From Carettochelys insculpta (Eukaryota > Chordata > Testudines > Carettochelyidae): a stretch of DNA of 64,000 bases. The stretch covers positions 15,810,001 through 15,874,000 of the forward strand of contig NC_134161.1 in assembly GCF_033958435.1 (NCBI RefSeq), read 5' to 3'. The translations under genes and the position numbers were made by a program. The notes below the pieces were generated by a model. It made no database searches. It had not been told where the DNA came from and saw only the letters and a program-made list of their open reading frames with translations. Of the stretch, positions 22,370 through 36,019 are shown piece by piece (the stretch's first letter is position 1; every line of letters starts with the position of its first letter).

Positions 22370-22770
22370 GGTGTGTATCTCACGAGGTGAGTGGCGCCTG
22401 CAACATTATAAATAAATAAATGGGAGAAACATGTTGGTGCTGGTTCCAGCATTTCGAGCCATTTCAGTCACAGTTTTTAATAAAGTTTCAACACAGACCC
22501 CCTCGCCACTGCTTAAACTTCTGTCGTTACCCCAGACCCACTGTGATCTCGCCAACAAATGGCAGGTGTAAATAGCCATCGCGGCCCTGAGATCACACCA
22601 TTGTTACTCCAAAATTGAAGTGGGTGAATTTCCATAAAGCTTTAATGTTTGACATTTTAACCATTTCTTGCAATGGTTTGACAGTACACACAGCTGAGAC
22701 CTCAAGCTTCCAGGATTCGACTCTCTGAGAAGTTGAAATATTTATTTATATAAAAACCAGATAGCAACTG
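22370..22770. other. Candidate conserved non-coding block
   Basis: Motifs: 'acaccattgttactccaaaa' (SOX-like CCATTGTT), 'aaatagccatcgcggccctg', 'aagctttaatgtttgacatt', and an AT-rich 'gaaatatttatttatataaa'. It lies about 1 kb upstream of the exon at 23733. No repeat family recognised. Confidence 0.35.
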
Positions 22771-24768
<1,998 letters not shown>

Positions 24769-25476
24769 GCTACGTCTACACGTGCACCCAACTTCGAAAT
24801 AGCTTATTTCGATGTTGCGACATCGAAATAGGCTATTTCGATGAATAACGTCTACACGTCCTCCAGGGCTGGCAACGTCGATGTTCAACTTCGACGTTGC
24901 TCAGCCCAACATCGAAATAGGCACAGCGAGGGAACGTCTACACGCCAAAGTAGCACACATCGAAATAAGGGAGCCAGGCACAGCTGCAGACAGGGTCACG
25001 GGGCGGACTCAACAGCAAGTCGCTCCCTTAAAGGGCCCCTCCCAGACACACTTTCATTAAACAGTGCAAGATACACAGAGCCAACAACTAGTTGCAGACC
25101 CTGTATATGCAGCACGGACCCCCAGCTGCAGCAGCAGCAGCCAGAAGCCCTGGGCTAAGGGCTGCTGCCCATGGTGACCACAGAGCCCCGCAAGGGCTGG
25201 AGAGAGAGTATCTCTCAACCCCCCAGCTGATGGCCGCCATGGAGGACCCCGCTATTTCGATGTTGCGGGACGCGGATCGTCTACACGTCCCTACTTCGAT
25301 GTTGAACGTTGAAGTAGGGCGCTATTCCCATCCCCTCATGGGGTTAGCGACTTCGACGTCTCGCCGCCTAACGTCGATTTCAACTTCGATATAGCGCCCA
25401 ACACGTGTAGACGTGACGGGCGCTATTTCGAAGTTACTGCCGCTACTTCGAAGTAGCGTGCACGTGTAGACGCAGC
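24769..25476 (+). mobile_element. Palindrome-rich inverted-repeat element, copy 3
   Basis: A 708-bp copy in the opposite orientation to copies 1, 2 and 5. Ends are GCTACGTCTACACGTG and (reverse) GCTGCGTCTACACGTG, flanked by cttgg and tttgg. The first frame, 24841-25158 (105 aa), is intact. The second, 25092-25394, shifts frame after DADRLH and stops at 100 aa, so it is the one broken copy of that frame. It lies in the 11.7-kb intron, immediately before an older relative at 25501. Confidence 0.8.
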
Positions 25477-25500
25477 TTTGGAGTGACAAGATTTTTCTAA

Positions 25501-25865
25501 GGGTGTGTCTACACAGCAGCCTTACTCCAGAAGACCTTATTTTGCAATAACGTTGCCACACAAAACTGCATCTTGAAATAGCATTCAGCTGTTTTGAAAC
25601 ACAGTGTCTACACACACAGAGCCTATTTTGAAATAGAGCCATTGGATGCACTATGACTTATTCCAAAATAGGCTCTATTCCCTGTCTTAGCAGCTATTTC
25701 AAAACCGGCACTATTCCTTGTAGAATGAGGTTTATCAATTTCAAAATAAGCCAACCGCTATTTTGAATTTATATCGAAATAGTGGTTGCATCCTGTAAAC
25801 ACTAGCCTGGCCATATTGAAATAATGGCTGTTATTTCAAAATAATTTTGCTGTGTAGACCTACCA
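25501..25865 (+). mobile_element. Harbinger-like MITE with TATTTCAAAATAG repeats
   Basis: A 365-bp element. The left end GGGTGTGTCTACACAGCA pairs with the right end TGCTGTGTAGACCTACCA at 15 of 18 positions. A TAA sits on each side (25498-25500 and 25866-25868), as expected for PIF/Harbinger target duplications. The interior has repeated TATTTCAAAATAG-like palindromes and no coding sequence. It shares the GTCTACAC core and the palindrome, minus its CpG, with the five large copies. Confidence 0.65.
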
Positions 25866-26504
25866 TAAGAAATGAAACAGAGAAGGTGGATCCTGGTGGC
25901 TGAATGCAACTCGGGGAACCAAGAGGAATGGGTGGAGTTCTAGTTTCCGTTCTGTCCTTTGTGCCTCTGGGTAGTTTTTGGCACCTAGCCCCAGGTTCCT
26001 GAGATAGGGTGACGTATGGGGTCTGTTCAGAGGCACGGAGTCTGTGGGTGCTCCGGGGCTGAAACATCCATGGAGAAAAATTAGTGGGTGTGGAGCACCC
26101 AGTGACAACCAAGATCCCCTCCAATGACTCTTCTCTTCCTCCTCCCCAAAGAGCCTGCCCCTCCCCTCCTTCCCAGCCCTTTCAGAGTGCTGGGAACAGC
26201 TGATCTGAAGCATTCCAGAAGTGCTGGGAGGGTGGAGGAGGTGTGAGCATGGGGTGCTCTTTGGGGAGCAGGCAGGTAAGGGTTAAGGACTTGGTGGAAG
26301 AGGCGAGGGCTTGGGGGAAGACGTGAAGTAGGAGCAGGGCCTGGGTTTGGGGGTGGGGAGTTCAAGAACTCCCAGTCTGGAGGAGAAGTTGGCACCTATG
26401 TTACACTACTTAAAATGATCCGAAGATGTAGGAAAGTGCTCAGTGATAGCGCAAGGTGGTTCTGAAACACAGCTCATGCACTTGTACATCTTGTACTGCA
26501 CTAA
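25866..26504. other. Intronic, nothing recognised
   Basis: GC-rich, between the MITE and the antisense CR1 copy. Confidence 0.5.
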
Positions 26505-27845
26505 TATAGAATTACAGGGTAAGAAGGGACCACAAGAGTCATCTAGTCTAACCCTTGCCAAGCACTGCAGGATTTGTCATGTTTAAACTACTCGAGGCAG
26601 ATGGCCATCCAGCCTTGTTTTGAAAACCTCAGTCCCTGACCTCCCTAGGCATCTTCTCCATTCTCCTGTTCTTACAAGTAGGCATTTTTTCCCACAGTGT
26701 CATCTAAATCCATTAGCCTGTAATTTGAACTCATTGCCCTTTGTCCTACCCTCTGTGGCAAAAGAGAACAACTTTTCTCCGTGTTTTTAATGGCACATGT
26801 TCAAGTATCTGATGACCATTATCACCCCACCCCTTAATTTCCTCCTTCCAAAATAAATAGTTAATTCAGCCTCATATGTCTCACATTCCATCCCTCTGAT
26901 TATCTTTGTCACTCACCTCTGGATCCTTTTCAGTTTCTCTACATACTTTCTGTATATATTGCTTACCAAAACTGGATACAGTACCCCAGCTGAGGCCCAA
27001 CCCGCACCGAGCAGAGTAATACTGTCACCTCCCATGACTTGCATGCTCTATACATCTGTTAATGCGACTTAAAATTGGATTTCTTCTTTTTGCAACACCA
27101 CCACATTCCTGACTCATGCTGAGGTTGTGATTCACCACAATTCCCAGATCCTTCCCAGCAAAGCTACTGCCAAGGTAGTTTTCCCCCATTCTGTACTGTG
27201 CATTTAGTTTCTCTTCCCTGAATGCAGCACCTTACCTTTATCTCTGTTGAATTTCATCTTATTGTCTATAGCCCAGTTATGCAGTTTAGCAAGATCCCTC
27301 TGAGTTTAGCTCTCTCCAGCTGTGTGTCATCTCTAGACTTGCTTGGCATGCTCTCTATTCCTACATCCAGATACTTAATAAAGATCTTAAACAACTCCAG
27401 ATCCAGAACAGATCCCCATGGAATCCCACCTGAGACCTCCTTCTAGTCCAACATCATTCCATTAATAGTTACTCTTTGTTTTTAAATTGTTTAACCAACT
27501 ATGTATTCACATAATAGTAGCTCTGTTGGGCCTACATTTTTTCAGCTTAGTTATCAGAAAGTCATTCAGGACTGTGTCAAAAGCCTTGCTGAAGTCTGGG
27601 TATATTATGGTTGCCACATTCCCTCATATCTACTAAACCAGTTATCCCATCAAAGAAGGAAATCAAGCTGTTCTGATATGATATGTTCTTGCTAAATCCA
27701 TGTTAACTGCTTCATCTTCCAGGTATTTGCAGATTGCATGTTTTATATATTGATCTAGTAGCTTCCCAAGCTTCCATGTCAGGCAGGCTGGTCTATATTT
27801 CCCCAGCTACTCCTTTTCCCCTTTTTCAAAGATGGGCATTATTAC
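26505..27845 (-). mobile_element. CR1 LINE, antisense: 3' UTR and reverse-transcriptase end
   Basis: Read on the - strand this is the 3' half of a CR1 element. From left to right on + it shows the reversed 3' tail (agaattacagggtaagaagg), 3' phrases ('ctggatccttttcagtttct', 'actggatacagtaccccagc'), then reversed reverse-transcriptase coding sequence. Segments around 27560-27690 encode KAFDTV-like and SFF-like motifs on the - strand. Many stops and frameshifts make it dead. The copy is cut at about 27845 by a DNA transposon and resumes at about 30338. Confidence 0.72.
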
Positions 27846-28109
27846 TCCTGGGTGGAATTCTGCACCACTGTGAATGCTCAGAATTCATGTCTCCCAAGGG
27901 TTAGTGGGATAAAGCTGCTGTTTGGGAAGGCAACTTCCCAGCCTGTGATCCCATTCATACACCAGCCCTGCTCTGCCCAGACCCAGACCCCTCCTCACTA
28001 CCCCACTGCCTCTGCACTGTCTCCCTCTTCTGTCTGCTCACCCACCCAATTCCTGAACACAAATGTAGCAAATGACATTTGGGGAAAAAAAAAGGCGCTC
28101 TTCTAAGAT

Positions 28110-29180
28110 TTCTTTCTAATGGAGCATGTTTTCCAGTGCGTGCCAGATTGTGAAGATTGGACATGCACAAGCTATTTCATTAAAAGCACTGAATATGGGA
28201 ATTAAAAATGACCCAAGTTTTTTTTATACACCCTGCAATTTGCCAGAGACTTAACTGCAAAAAATTTGTAGTAAGGGCAAGTCAGTTGTCATGACAAATG
28301 CAATCTTAAATATTATATGGAACACATGAAGCAGCTCTTCTCTGTTTTAGATTTTCTTAATTAGTATGGCTAAGCTGATTTTATGTTTTAAATATACTCT
28401 TCATAAAGTAATCATTCCCGATTACACCACATATTTAAACTCACTGAAACAAAGACGTTATTTTAAATTAATTAGAGCTGCTTAGTGTGTTCATAACAAA
28501 GTTCATTGCTTTTAGAAAAAGAGAACACTAATTTCTTTTGTGTGATTTCCATATCAATTTCACTGTAAGTCTGTACTAAAATGTTTCCAAAGACTTTAGG
28601 CATAAGAAAGGATTTTATAGCTTAGTAAGATACAGATTTTGATGGAAGGTTCTCTTAAAACTTGTTCATCAAATAGTCAAAAAGAGAAACTAATTTGTCC
28701 AGCTAACTGGAAGCAAAAGAATGTTGTTTTAAGGGCTTTCTTCAACAACGGAGTGGAAAGAGAGTAGGCATGAATAGAACTGTCAGGAACACTTTGGAAG
28801 CCGTTTTCTGTGCTATAGTAATTAAAATTAAAATGTGTGTCTTAGATAAAGGTGATCTTTTGAAGAATTTATTTAGAAAGCTATACTTATGAAGAGACAA
28901 ACATTTAAGGCAAAAGCCAAATACTCAGATTGTGCAGCTGAAGATCTATGCAAAGATTTTTGTAGAGATGTGATTTTATAATCTCCAGCCACAAACTAAT
29001 GATATATTTAAAGTAAATTTTAAACGAAGGTCCTGTAGACAGACTAATGCACAACTGTTTGTGTCAGTAACTAGGATTGGCACATGCCTGTTCAATGGTT
29101 TCATTACCACTGACTGGCTTTTTCGCAGGTACAGAATTATGCTAACAGATCTGGCAAGCTGGAAGGCTTTTTACTTTTAA
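28110..29180. other. AT-rich block with no recognised repeat or gene
   Basis: About 1 kb of high A+T DNA with stops in all frames. It contains motifs such as attttcttaattagta and aaattaattagagc. No repeat family or protein homology was recognised. Because it sits inside what looks like a transposon, it may be captured genomic DNA or the eroded interior of a larger element. Confidence 0.4.
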
Positions 29181-29514
29181 ATTAACAGGTCCACTTCTGG
29201 GGAAGGGTCACCAGTCTGCAAGCTGCAACCGCCTTCGGGGATGGACAGAATAGGAGTAGGAAGAGGGGAGAAGTTGAACATTGCCTCCCCTTGTCTCTTG
29301 TACCTGCCACCGACGTGTGGCCCTCAGAACCGTGTTTTGTTTTTCTGCAGATACTACATTCTGCCTGAGAATTGCTGCTGTTCAGCCTCTCAAATGCCAC
29401 AGGCCATTGTGGCATCAGAGCTGCCAACGGCACGAACACAGCAGGCGGGTCGGGTGCCACAGCGGTCTCTGGTAGGCAAAAGGTGGAACTGCAGCACTTT
29501 CAGGCAGGAGGGGA

Positions 29515-29592
29515 TTCATAGACTCCCAGGGCTGGAAGGCACCTCGGGAGGTCATTGAGTCCAGCCCCCTGCCCATATGCAGTAGCAAAGAC
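29515..29592 (-). mobile_element. CR1 3' tail, antisense
   Basis: The sequence 'gattcatagactcccagggc' followed by 'tggaaggcacctcgggaggt' and 'cattgagtccagccccctgc' is the reverse complement of a CR1 3' end, about 75 bp long. It lies inside the payload of the transposon at 27846-30337. Confidence 0.65.
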
Positions 29593-30337
29593 TTCTCTCA
29601 GGCTTCATCACAGCACCCAGCTTATGGAGTCAGACCAGGAGAGATGGGCTGGTGTCACAGGGCGGCAGGGGAAGGGGATTATAGGCTGGGGTTCAGAATG
29701 ACTAGTGTGGGAGTAAACTGGGCTGTGGACTCAGGAGCTGCAGGGGGTGACAACAAAGAGCCATGGTGAATGGAGGTGGGGGTGCATGGCCACATGGTGA
29801 CAGGGCAGGGTGATACAGCAACACAGGAGTTTGGGAGGTGCAGGCACAGGGCAGATGTGCCTGGCCGAATGGGAGAAGACAATGAGCCATCAGGATCTGC
29901 ACAGGGAAGGGTCTCTGCTTCCATAACGGTCCTGCCTTTCCCCCAGCTAAAAACTGTTCCATGCTTGTCCCACCCTCACCAGCAGCCTGCCAGGCTCCTT
30001 CCCTCTCCCTCAGGTCCTGTGTTCCCCTGACTCCCCTGAGCCTTTGCACTGCTTTGGAAGGGTGCAGGAATACAGTTCGGTGTTGCAATTGAAATGAATT
30101 ACTGCAAGTCTTGTACCGCTGTGCCTAGGACAGAATCTATTTGTCCAGAAAATTACCAGAATCTTTTTTTTTTGGCAGTGTTACAGATGTACTTGCTGAC
30201 AGATCTTTTGAAATGAATAATCAAAACAATTGAAACTGGCATGATTACCTGGCGCTCTTTTAATAAATAGAATATGCAGAATTTTAATATATTGCATGCA
30301 GAATTTTTAATATTGAGCACAGAATTCCCACAGGAGT

Positions 30338-30975
30338 ATGTTGTTAGCTCTTCTCCAGTCTTCAGGGAACTCCTCTTCCAGCCATGAGTTTGTAAATGTT
30401 ATAGCCAGGAGCTCTGAGATTTCACCCATTCATTCATTCATTCATTCAGTACCTTGGGCAAATAGCATCCAGCCCTGCTGGCCTGAATTCATTCAAATGG
30501 GCCAAGAGATCTCTGATGTGTGCTTTCCTTATCCCAACCTGCTGCCCTTCCCCTTTACTGTCTGTGGTAATTTCAGTAGTTGTCTCCTCTCGTTATTTTT
30601 TGTGAGAGGACTGGGGCAAAGTAGGCACCGAGCCGGGCTGTGATCCTGTTGTCTTCCATTCCCAGCTCACCACCCCACTGAGTAATGGGCCCGCACTATC
30701 TTTGAGCTTCCCTTTTGTCTGACACATGTAGAGCCCCTCCGTGTATCTCTCACACCCCTTGGTGTGCAGCTGTAACCCATTCTTTGTCTTGGCTTTCCTG
30801 GCTTTTGTCCAGTACATTCATATTGTTCCCATGTTTACCTCCATGGTGACACACTCCTCCTTCCATTCACTGTGTGTAACCCTCATGGCTTTTAGATCAC
30901 TAAAAGCTCCTTCTGGAGCCAAATTGGCTTCCTGTGGATCTTATCTTGCCTCTTTGCTCGAAAGGTGCCGCTAAA
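30338..30975 (-). mobile_element. CR1 LINE, antisense continuation (reverse-transcriptase N-terminal side)
   Basis: Picks up where 27845 stopped: 'agctcttctccagtcttcag' and 'tgtaaatgttatagccagga' are the next CR1 phrases in antisense. It then runs through 'ggcaaagtaggcaccgagcc' and 'ttcctgtggatcttatcttg', where recognisable CR1 ends. A short ATTC tandem lies inside at 30426-30448. No open frame survives. Confidence 0.65.
30426..30448. repeat. (ATTC)n microsatellite
   Basis: Five to six units of cattcattc inside the antisense CR1 copy. Confidence 0.85.
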
Positions 30976-32891
30976 TTTATTCCTGATTCATTCAGGACTC
31001 ACCACCCAGGTTACAGTGCAGCCTATACCTATATGTATCTCTTCTGCCACAGCCAAATGCTTTTACTCTTTATTTCTACCTTCACTTCATTGTGAAGCTG
31101 CAGGAATGGCTCCATCATTAAGCCTACAAAAGAGTGGGGTTATGCCATTATAAGCATGTTTTTTAAAGTCCTTTTATCTCCCTGGGCAAAACTTACTTCC
31201 AGTTGAACTTTCTCGTGCAGGTTCTCTAGGAGAAAGCTCTCGCACGCAAGTGGTGTGAGTGAGTGGAAGTCCAAGGCTGGGTTTTGGGCCCCGTCCATTG
31301 ATTTCAGTGGGGTCCTCCTTGGAGTCATGATGCTCTTGATCAGCAAAAGAAGTCGTCATGCTCACGCCCATGCTCAGAACTTGCCGTCTCAAAGCAGCCA
31401 CTGTTTCAACTGCACAGCCGCAGACTTCGCCTTGACTTCAAGCTCTGTGGTTGGCCACCAGTTGGGAAGCAATAGAGCTTGTTATAGCTGAGCAGTCTCT
31501 TGCTCCCACTGGAATCTCCCCTCAGTCCTGTAATAGTTCACTAGGCTTTGAGACTGGAATGTGTGAACGATAATCTGTGATCTGTTTGTTTCCATCACTC
31601 TTGCCTGATTTGATCTACAAGTTTTCTCCTTTCTCAATAACCTGATAATTCTTGGTGGATTTAAACCCCTAGCGCAGTCTAATTGCATCAGATGACCATC
31701 CAGGAATGAACTGTTGGTGAAATCCCTAGGGTAAAGGTTTTGTTGTTTTTTTTTTAATTTTGCAGTGGCCAGAGCTGTAAGGCAGAAAGCTTGGGAAATG
31801 ACACTAATGCTGTTCCAAATATCAAGTCAGAACAGATCTCATCTTCAAGGTTTCTGGAGGCCACTTCTACTTGGAATTTGCATGGCCATTAGAGTCAGCC
31901 AAAGTCAGTTCTGGAATCAAGGAATCCCGTCAATGATTTTAAATCTACAAGAGGGTGTTCGCAGTTTTATAAAAGATGAGGTCATGAGAAGATCCCACAG
32001 TCTGGCTATCTTTTCTATGGAAAGAGGAGCTGCAGGCTGACTGGCCGATGACCTTCGTGTAGTCTTCCCCCATCTTGTTGAGGGAGTAGGCAGACACCAA
32101 TGTCTTTTTGGTTGGTTGCAGCAAATCCAATGTGAAAAATAAAAATAGCTACATTTTTAAATGGAAAGCCAGAGGAGTTTGTTTCAAAGTGGTTGAGATG
32201 AACTGTTATGACTTTTCCTTGGGGGGAAAAATTGTTTTTGTCCAAAACAATTTGCCAAATTCAACCTGAATTTGCAGATTTTTTTCAATACCTCTATCTC
32301 GCCCCCAAAGCTCCCCCCAGATGAGCCAGCCTGGCCCCACAGGCTTTCTGGCGGCTACAGAAGAGGGCAGCATAGGCGTCGTGACCTTTCTGTTCCTAGC
32401 CACCATCAGAGTTGCCTGCAGTGTCACAGAAGGATGCCTGCTGTATTGCAGTTTAACTTCCCCTGCTGGCAGCAAGCCAGGCACAAGCAGGCTTCTGAGC
32501 AACACAGCCACCAGCATGAGCCTCTGAGCAAAACCAAAGGCATGACCCCAAGACCTCCTACACACCCTGCTTGTCCAGCCTCCACTATAGTATGACTCCC
32601 CAATTAGCACTGCCTCAGTCTGCCTCTTGCAACAAGCCACACACACCGAGCAACAACCCCTAAACCAAACCCACAGCTGCCTTCCTGCCCCTGCTTCCCA
32701 GGGTGCCCTGTGGCAGCTGGTGCTAATTAAAACCTGAAAGAACTGACTTCTCTCTGTGCCTGTTGGGGTGAAATTAATTAAAATCTAGGCCATTCATATT
32801 TAATCGTTTGTAACTAACTGCAGTCTCTCCAAACTTGCTTCTCTTCCGGGGGCTGGGTCACTCCCAGCACTAGGAATACCAGCCCTTTCTG
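30976..32891. other. Intronic, no confident feature
   Basis: 32140-32290 has 'gggaaaaattgtttttgtcc' and 'aaaacaatttgccaaattca', an A/T-rich phrase similar to 50440-50690, perhaps one unnamed dispersed repeat. Confidence 0.45.
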
Positions 32892-33600
32892 GCTACGTCT
32901 ACACGTGAAGCCTACATCGAAATAGCTTATTTCGATGTAGCAACATCGAAATAGGCAATTTCGATGAGTAACGTCTACACGTCCTCCAGGGCTGGCAACG
33001 TCAATGTTCAACTTCGACATTGCGCGGCACCACATCGAAATAGGTGCTGCGAGGGAACGTCTACACGCCAAAGTAGCACACATCGAAATAAGGGTGCCAG
33101 GCACAGCTGCAGACAGGGTCACAGGGCGGACTCAACAGCAAGCCGCTCCCTTAAAGGGCCCCTCCCAGACACAGTTGCACTAAACAACACAAGACACACA
33201 GAGCTGACAACTGGTTGCAGACCCTGTGCCTGCATCATGGATCCCCAGCTGCCGCAGCAGCAGCCAGAAGCCCTGGGCTAAGGGCTGCTGCCCACGGTGA
33301 CCATAGAGCCCTGCAGGGGCTGGAGAGAGAGCGTCTCTCAACCCCTCAGCTGATGGTCGCCATGGCGGACCCCGCTATTTCGAAGTTGCGGGACATGCAA
33401 CGACTACACGGTCCCTACTTCGACGTTGAACGTCGAAGTAGGGCGCTATTCCTATCCCCTCATGGGGTTAGCGACTTCAACGTCTCGCCGCCTAACGTCG
33501 AAGTTAACTTCGAAATAGCGCCCGGCGCGTGTAGCCGTGACGGGCGCTATTTCGAAGTTAGTGCCGCTACTTCGAAGTAGCGTGCACGTGTAGACACGGC
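32892..33600 (+). mobile_element. Palindrome-rich inverted-repeat element, copy 4
   Basis: A 709-bp copy with ends GCTACGTCTACACGTG and (reverse) GCCGTGTCTACACGTG, flanked by ttctg and ttctc. Both + strand frames are intact: 32964-33281 (105 aa) and 33215-33580 (121 aa). The centre carries a short CAG/CTG run and the TTAAAGGGCCCCTCCCAGAC block shared by all copies. Confidence 0.8.
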
Positions 33601-35567
33601 TTCTCAAAGCAATCTGTGCTTGTGTTGGTATTAATCCCATGGCCCAAGCAGTCCTGCTGCATGAGAAGTGAGGCCCAGTCTCAGCTGAGATGCCGAGCCT
33701 CCCAGTGCATCTTAAGCAGTTGGCATGGACGGGCTTGGAGGAAGAATGCTGTCCCAGTTGGGGGGCATCACACAAGACTCTTTCCATCCCAGATGGGGAG
33801 GGGTGGTGCCCACAACCCTACAGCAATGCCTCAGCTCTTGATTTTATTTTAAGTCTTGCAATATTGGGGGTTTTTCTTAAAGCCCCAGCTCCTGACCTCA
33901 GGCTTCTAGGTTCCCCAGTTGCAGAGAGAGGCTTGAAACCGTGACGTGAGTGTATGGTGTACAGAACCCAGCAGACAAATACAAGAGCTGAATGGTCTAT
34001 ATTTTTTTACAACAACTCCTGATTTTTACACCAATCTCGTGATTTTCTGGAGATCTGACACCTGGTTTTTGAACATTCCTGGCTCTCCAACAGCAGCCAA
34101 CCCAAATCGGATCCCCCCCCCAAGCAGGAGATTCAACTCACCATCCCAAGTTCAGAACCTCCTTTCACAAAGGCTTTGCTCCCTGGCCACCAGCCAGCAA
34201 AGGCAGAGTCTGGGATGGGGTATCACGTGGATACCTACATTATCATCTGCTGTCTCAGCAGCAGCTCTGATGGCTTCATCTCCTTCTTGGGCGTCCGCCG
34301 CATGAGGGCTGTACATTATCACTCCTCACTGAGTGCCAAAGGAATGCCAGGAGCAGAGAAAGCAGAAGGAGCTTAGTACTAGACACAGGGCTTGCTCTTC
34401 CTGTGCCTTGCAGCTCAGGGCACTGTTTATACCAGTGCAAAGTGGGTGCGTAACACTAGAAAATCAGAATGGTCATGGCTTGTCTCCAGGGCATGGCATG
34501 GAAGGTCACAGCTGTGGGTGCCTGGAACGCTTCCCAAATGCATCGTCCACCGTAGAGCTCACAGTGCCACTTGTTAATGGCTTTTTAATGTTCTCTCTCC
34601 TGGCATGCATCACCTCTCTGATTAGCCTACATTAGAGGTTCAGAGGGAAAACAACCTCAATAAGTAATAATTAATTAAAGGAAGCATTAGTTCTCTGCAT
34701 GGCTGGGGGCGTGCTGTGACTCCCACTGGTGAAATTCAGAGATGGAGTCACACAGGGCTGGTTCTCCAAAGTCTACGGAGGGAGTCCATGGAGATCCAAA
34801 AATAGAACCCAGGAGTCCTTGGCCTGATTCTGACTGGAGTGATGCTGTGCGTGGGATGGATCTGGGTGCTGGAGCTCAGCTTCTGCTCCAGTACTAGGTC
34901 ATGCCGCCGTCCTCTTTCCTTCACTGGAGCAGAAGTGCCGTTTGCATAGTGCAATTGTTTGCAGAAGTTGGTGACTTTATTCAGCTTCTCTAGGAAACTT
35001 ACAGGGCCTTGTAGCGTTCGGGGTCTGATCCCGCACGTCCCAGCAGCATATGTGCCCATTTCCTATTGTGCAAGGTAAGCGTGAAATGCTACTGGATTGG
35101 CATGGCAGCATTTCACACTTTCTTGGTACCAGTGTGTAAAATGACCCACGGTGCAAGAAGCAAGCCACTGGTTGTGAAACTCCCCAGATGGCTACACAGT
35201 CCGCTCAGTGGCCACTAGAAATGTCTTCCTGCCTGGGATGATGAGTGAGATGAATCTCACCAGAGTGGTCATCCTCAGCTGCAAGGCGCTGATGGGTTCA
35301 AAGGAGCCCTTGGGAGTCCCATGAAAGTTAATTGGCAGCTGGGCACCTAACTCCCATCAGCTCCTTTGCAAACCCCAACAACCCCTATCATTCAGGTTCT
35401 AAGGTCTTTGTACAGGGGCTGTCCACCACTCTGTCCTGTGATTACAGCAACCAAGCCTCAGGCTTAGATGGTCCCTAAGCTCTAACATAGCAAAGACAGC
35501 TAAGAGTAAAGAACATAATGCCCCTTTCAGCAGTGACCGACTTCCATCCCTGGTTCTTCCCCTGCAG
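33601..35567. other. Intron end upstream of the second KIRREL3 exon
   Basis: Acceptor region 'ccatccctggttcttcccct' then gcag ends at 35567. 34570-34690 has 'aagtaataattaattaaagg', possibly part of a conserved element. Otherwise unannotated. Confidence 0.5.
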
Positions 35568-35718
35568 ACACTCCTCCGGGACGGCAAGAGGGAGAGCATC
35601 GTGAGCACCCTTTTCATCGCCCCTTCTGACATCGAGAACGGACAGAGCATCATCTGCCGGGCCACCAACAAAGCCATTCCCAGTGGGAAAGAGACGGCCG
35701 TCACCATCGACATACAGC
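35568..35718 (+). CDS. KIRREL3: KIRREL3 exon encoding second half of Ig domain 2
   Basis: The acceptor cccctgcag ends at 35567 and the donor gtgagt begins at 35719. The 151-bp exon starts in phase 0 ([10 protein letters not shown]) and ends in phase 1 after [11 protein letters not shown], leaving one C for the next exon. It completes the Ig2 fold begun at 23733: the F-strand cysteine is in SIICRATN, paired with LTC of the previous exon. The reading frame is open throughout and the sequence is strongly KIRREL3-like ([25 protein letters not shown]). The intron before it is 11,677 bp. Antisense open frames across this exon are shadows. CpG and GC content are higher than in the surrounding intron, as expected for coding sequence. 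Confidence 0.93.
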
Positions 35719-36019
35719 GTGAGTGTGCGACTGGCCAAGCCAGCTGTGTGGGCTTCTAAGGCCCTGCTGCCCTGGGGTTCACTGGTTCCTGGTTCACTGG
35801 TCCCTAAGCACAAAGGTCCAGTCTGGAGCAGGCTCTGAGGCTGGAGTTTGCTTCCAGTTTGCAGAGTGCTCCTCTGACATAGCACTCAGAGGCTGGGACA
35901 TCTCCTCAGAACTTCGCCAGTCTCTTGAAAACCCTTGGGGCTGCAAAGGAGACGGGCTGTCCCTTGAAAGCAGGGATCCCAGGCCAGATACCACCAGAAA
36001 AGCACTTTGCAGGTTCTAA
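35719..36019. other. Intron start
   Basis: Donor gtgagt at 35719. Nothing else recognised before the MITE at 36020. Confidence 0.5.

Larger units (their letters stand above)
27846..30337. mobile_element. DNA transposon splitting a CR1 copy, with about 2 kb of internal payload
   Basis: Left end CTCCTGGGTGGAATTCTGCACC and right end (reversed) CTCCTGTGGGAATTCTGTGCTC face each other, each preceded by TA, suggesting a Tc1/mariner-like TA target. The first 250 bp and last 250 bp resemble a known turtle element. The middle, about 28100-30090, does not: 28140-29170 is very AT-rich and 29180-30060 GC-rich. No transposase reading frame is visible. Either this is a long, decayed autonomous copy or a short MITE that later received other insertions. 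Confidence 0.5.

Noticed and set aside
35399..35885. Antisense frames across the second exon (104 and 136 aa)
   Set aside because: Shadows of the conserved + strand exon at 35568-35718.
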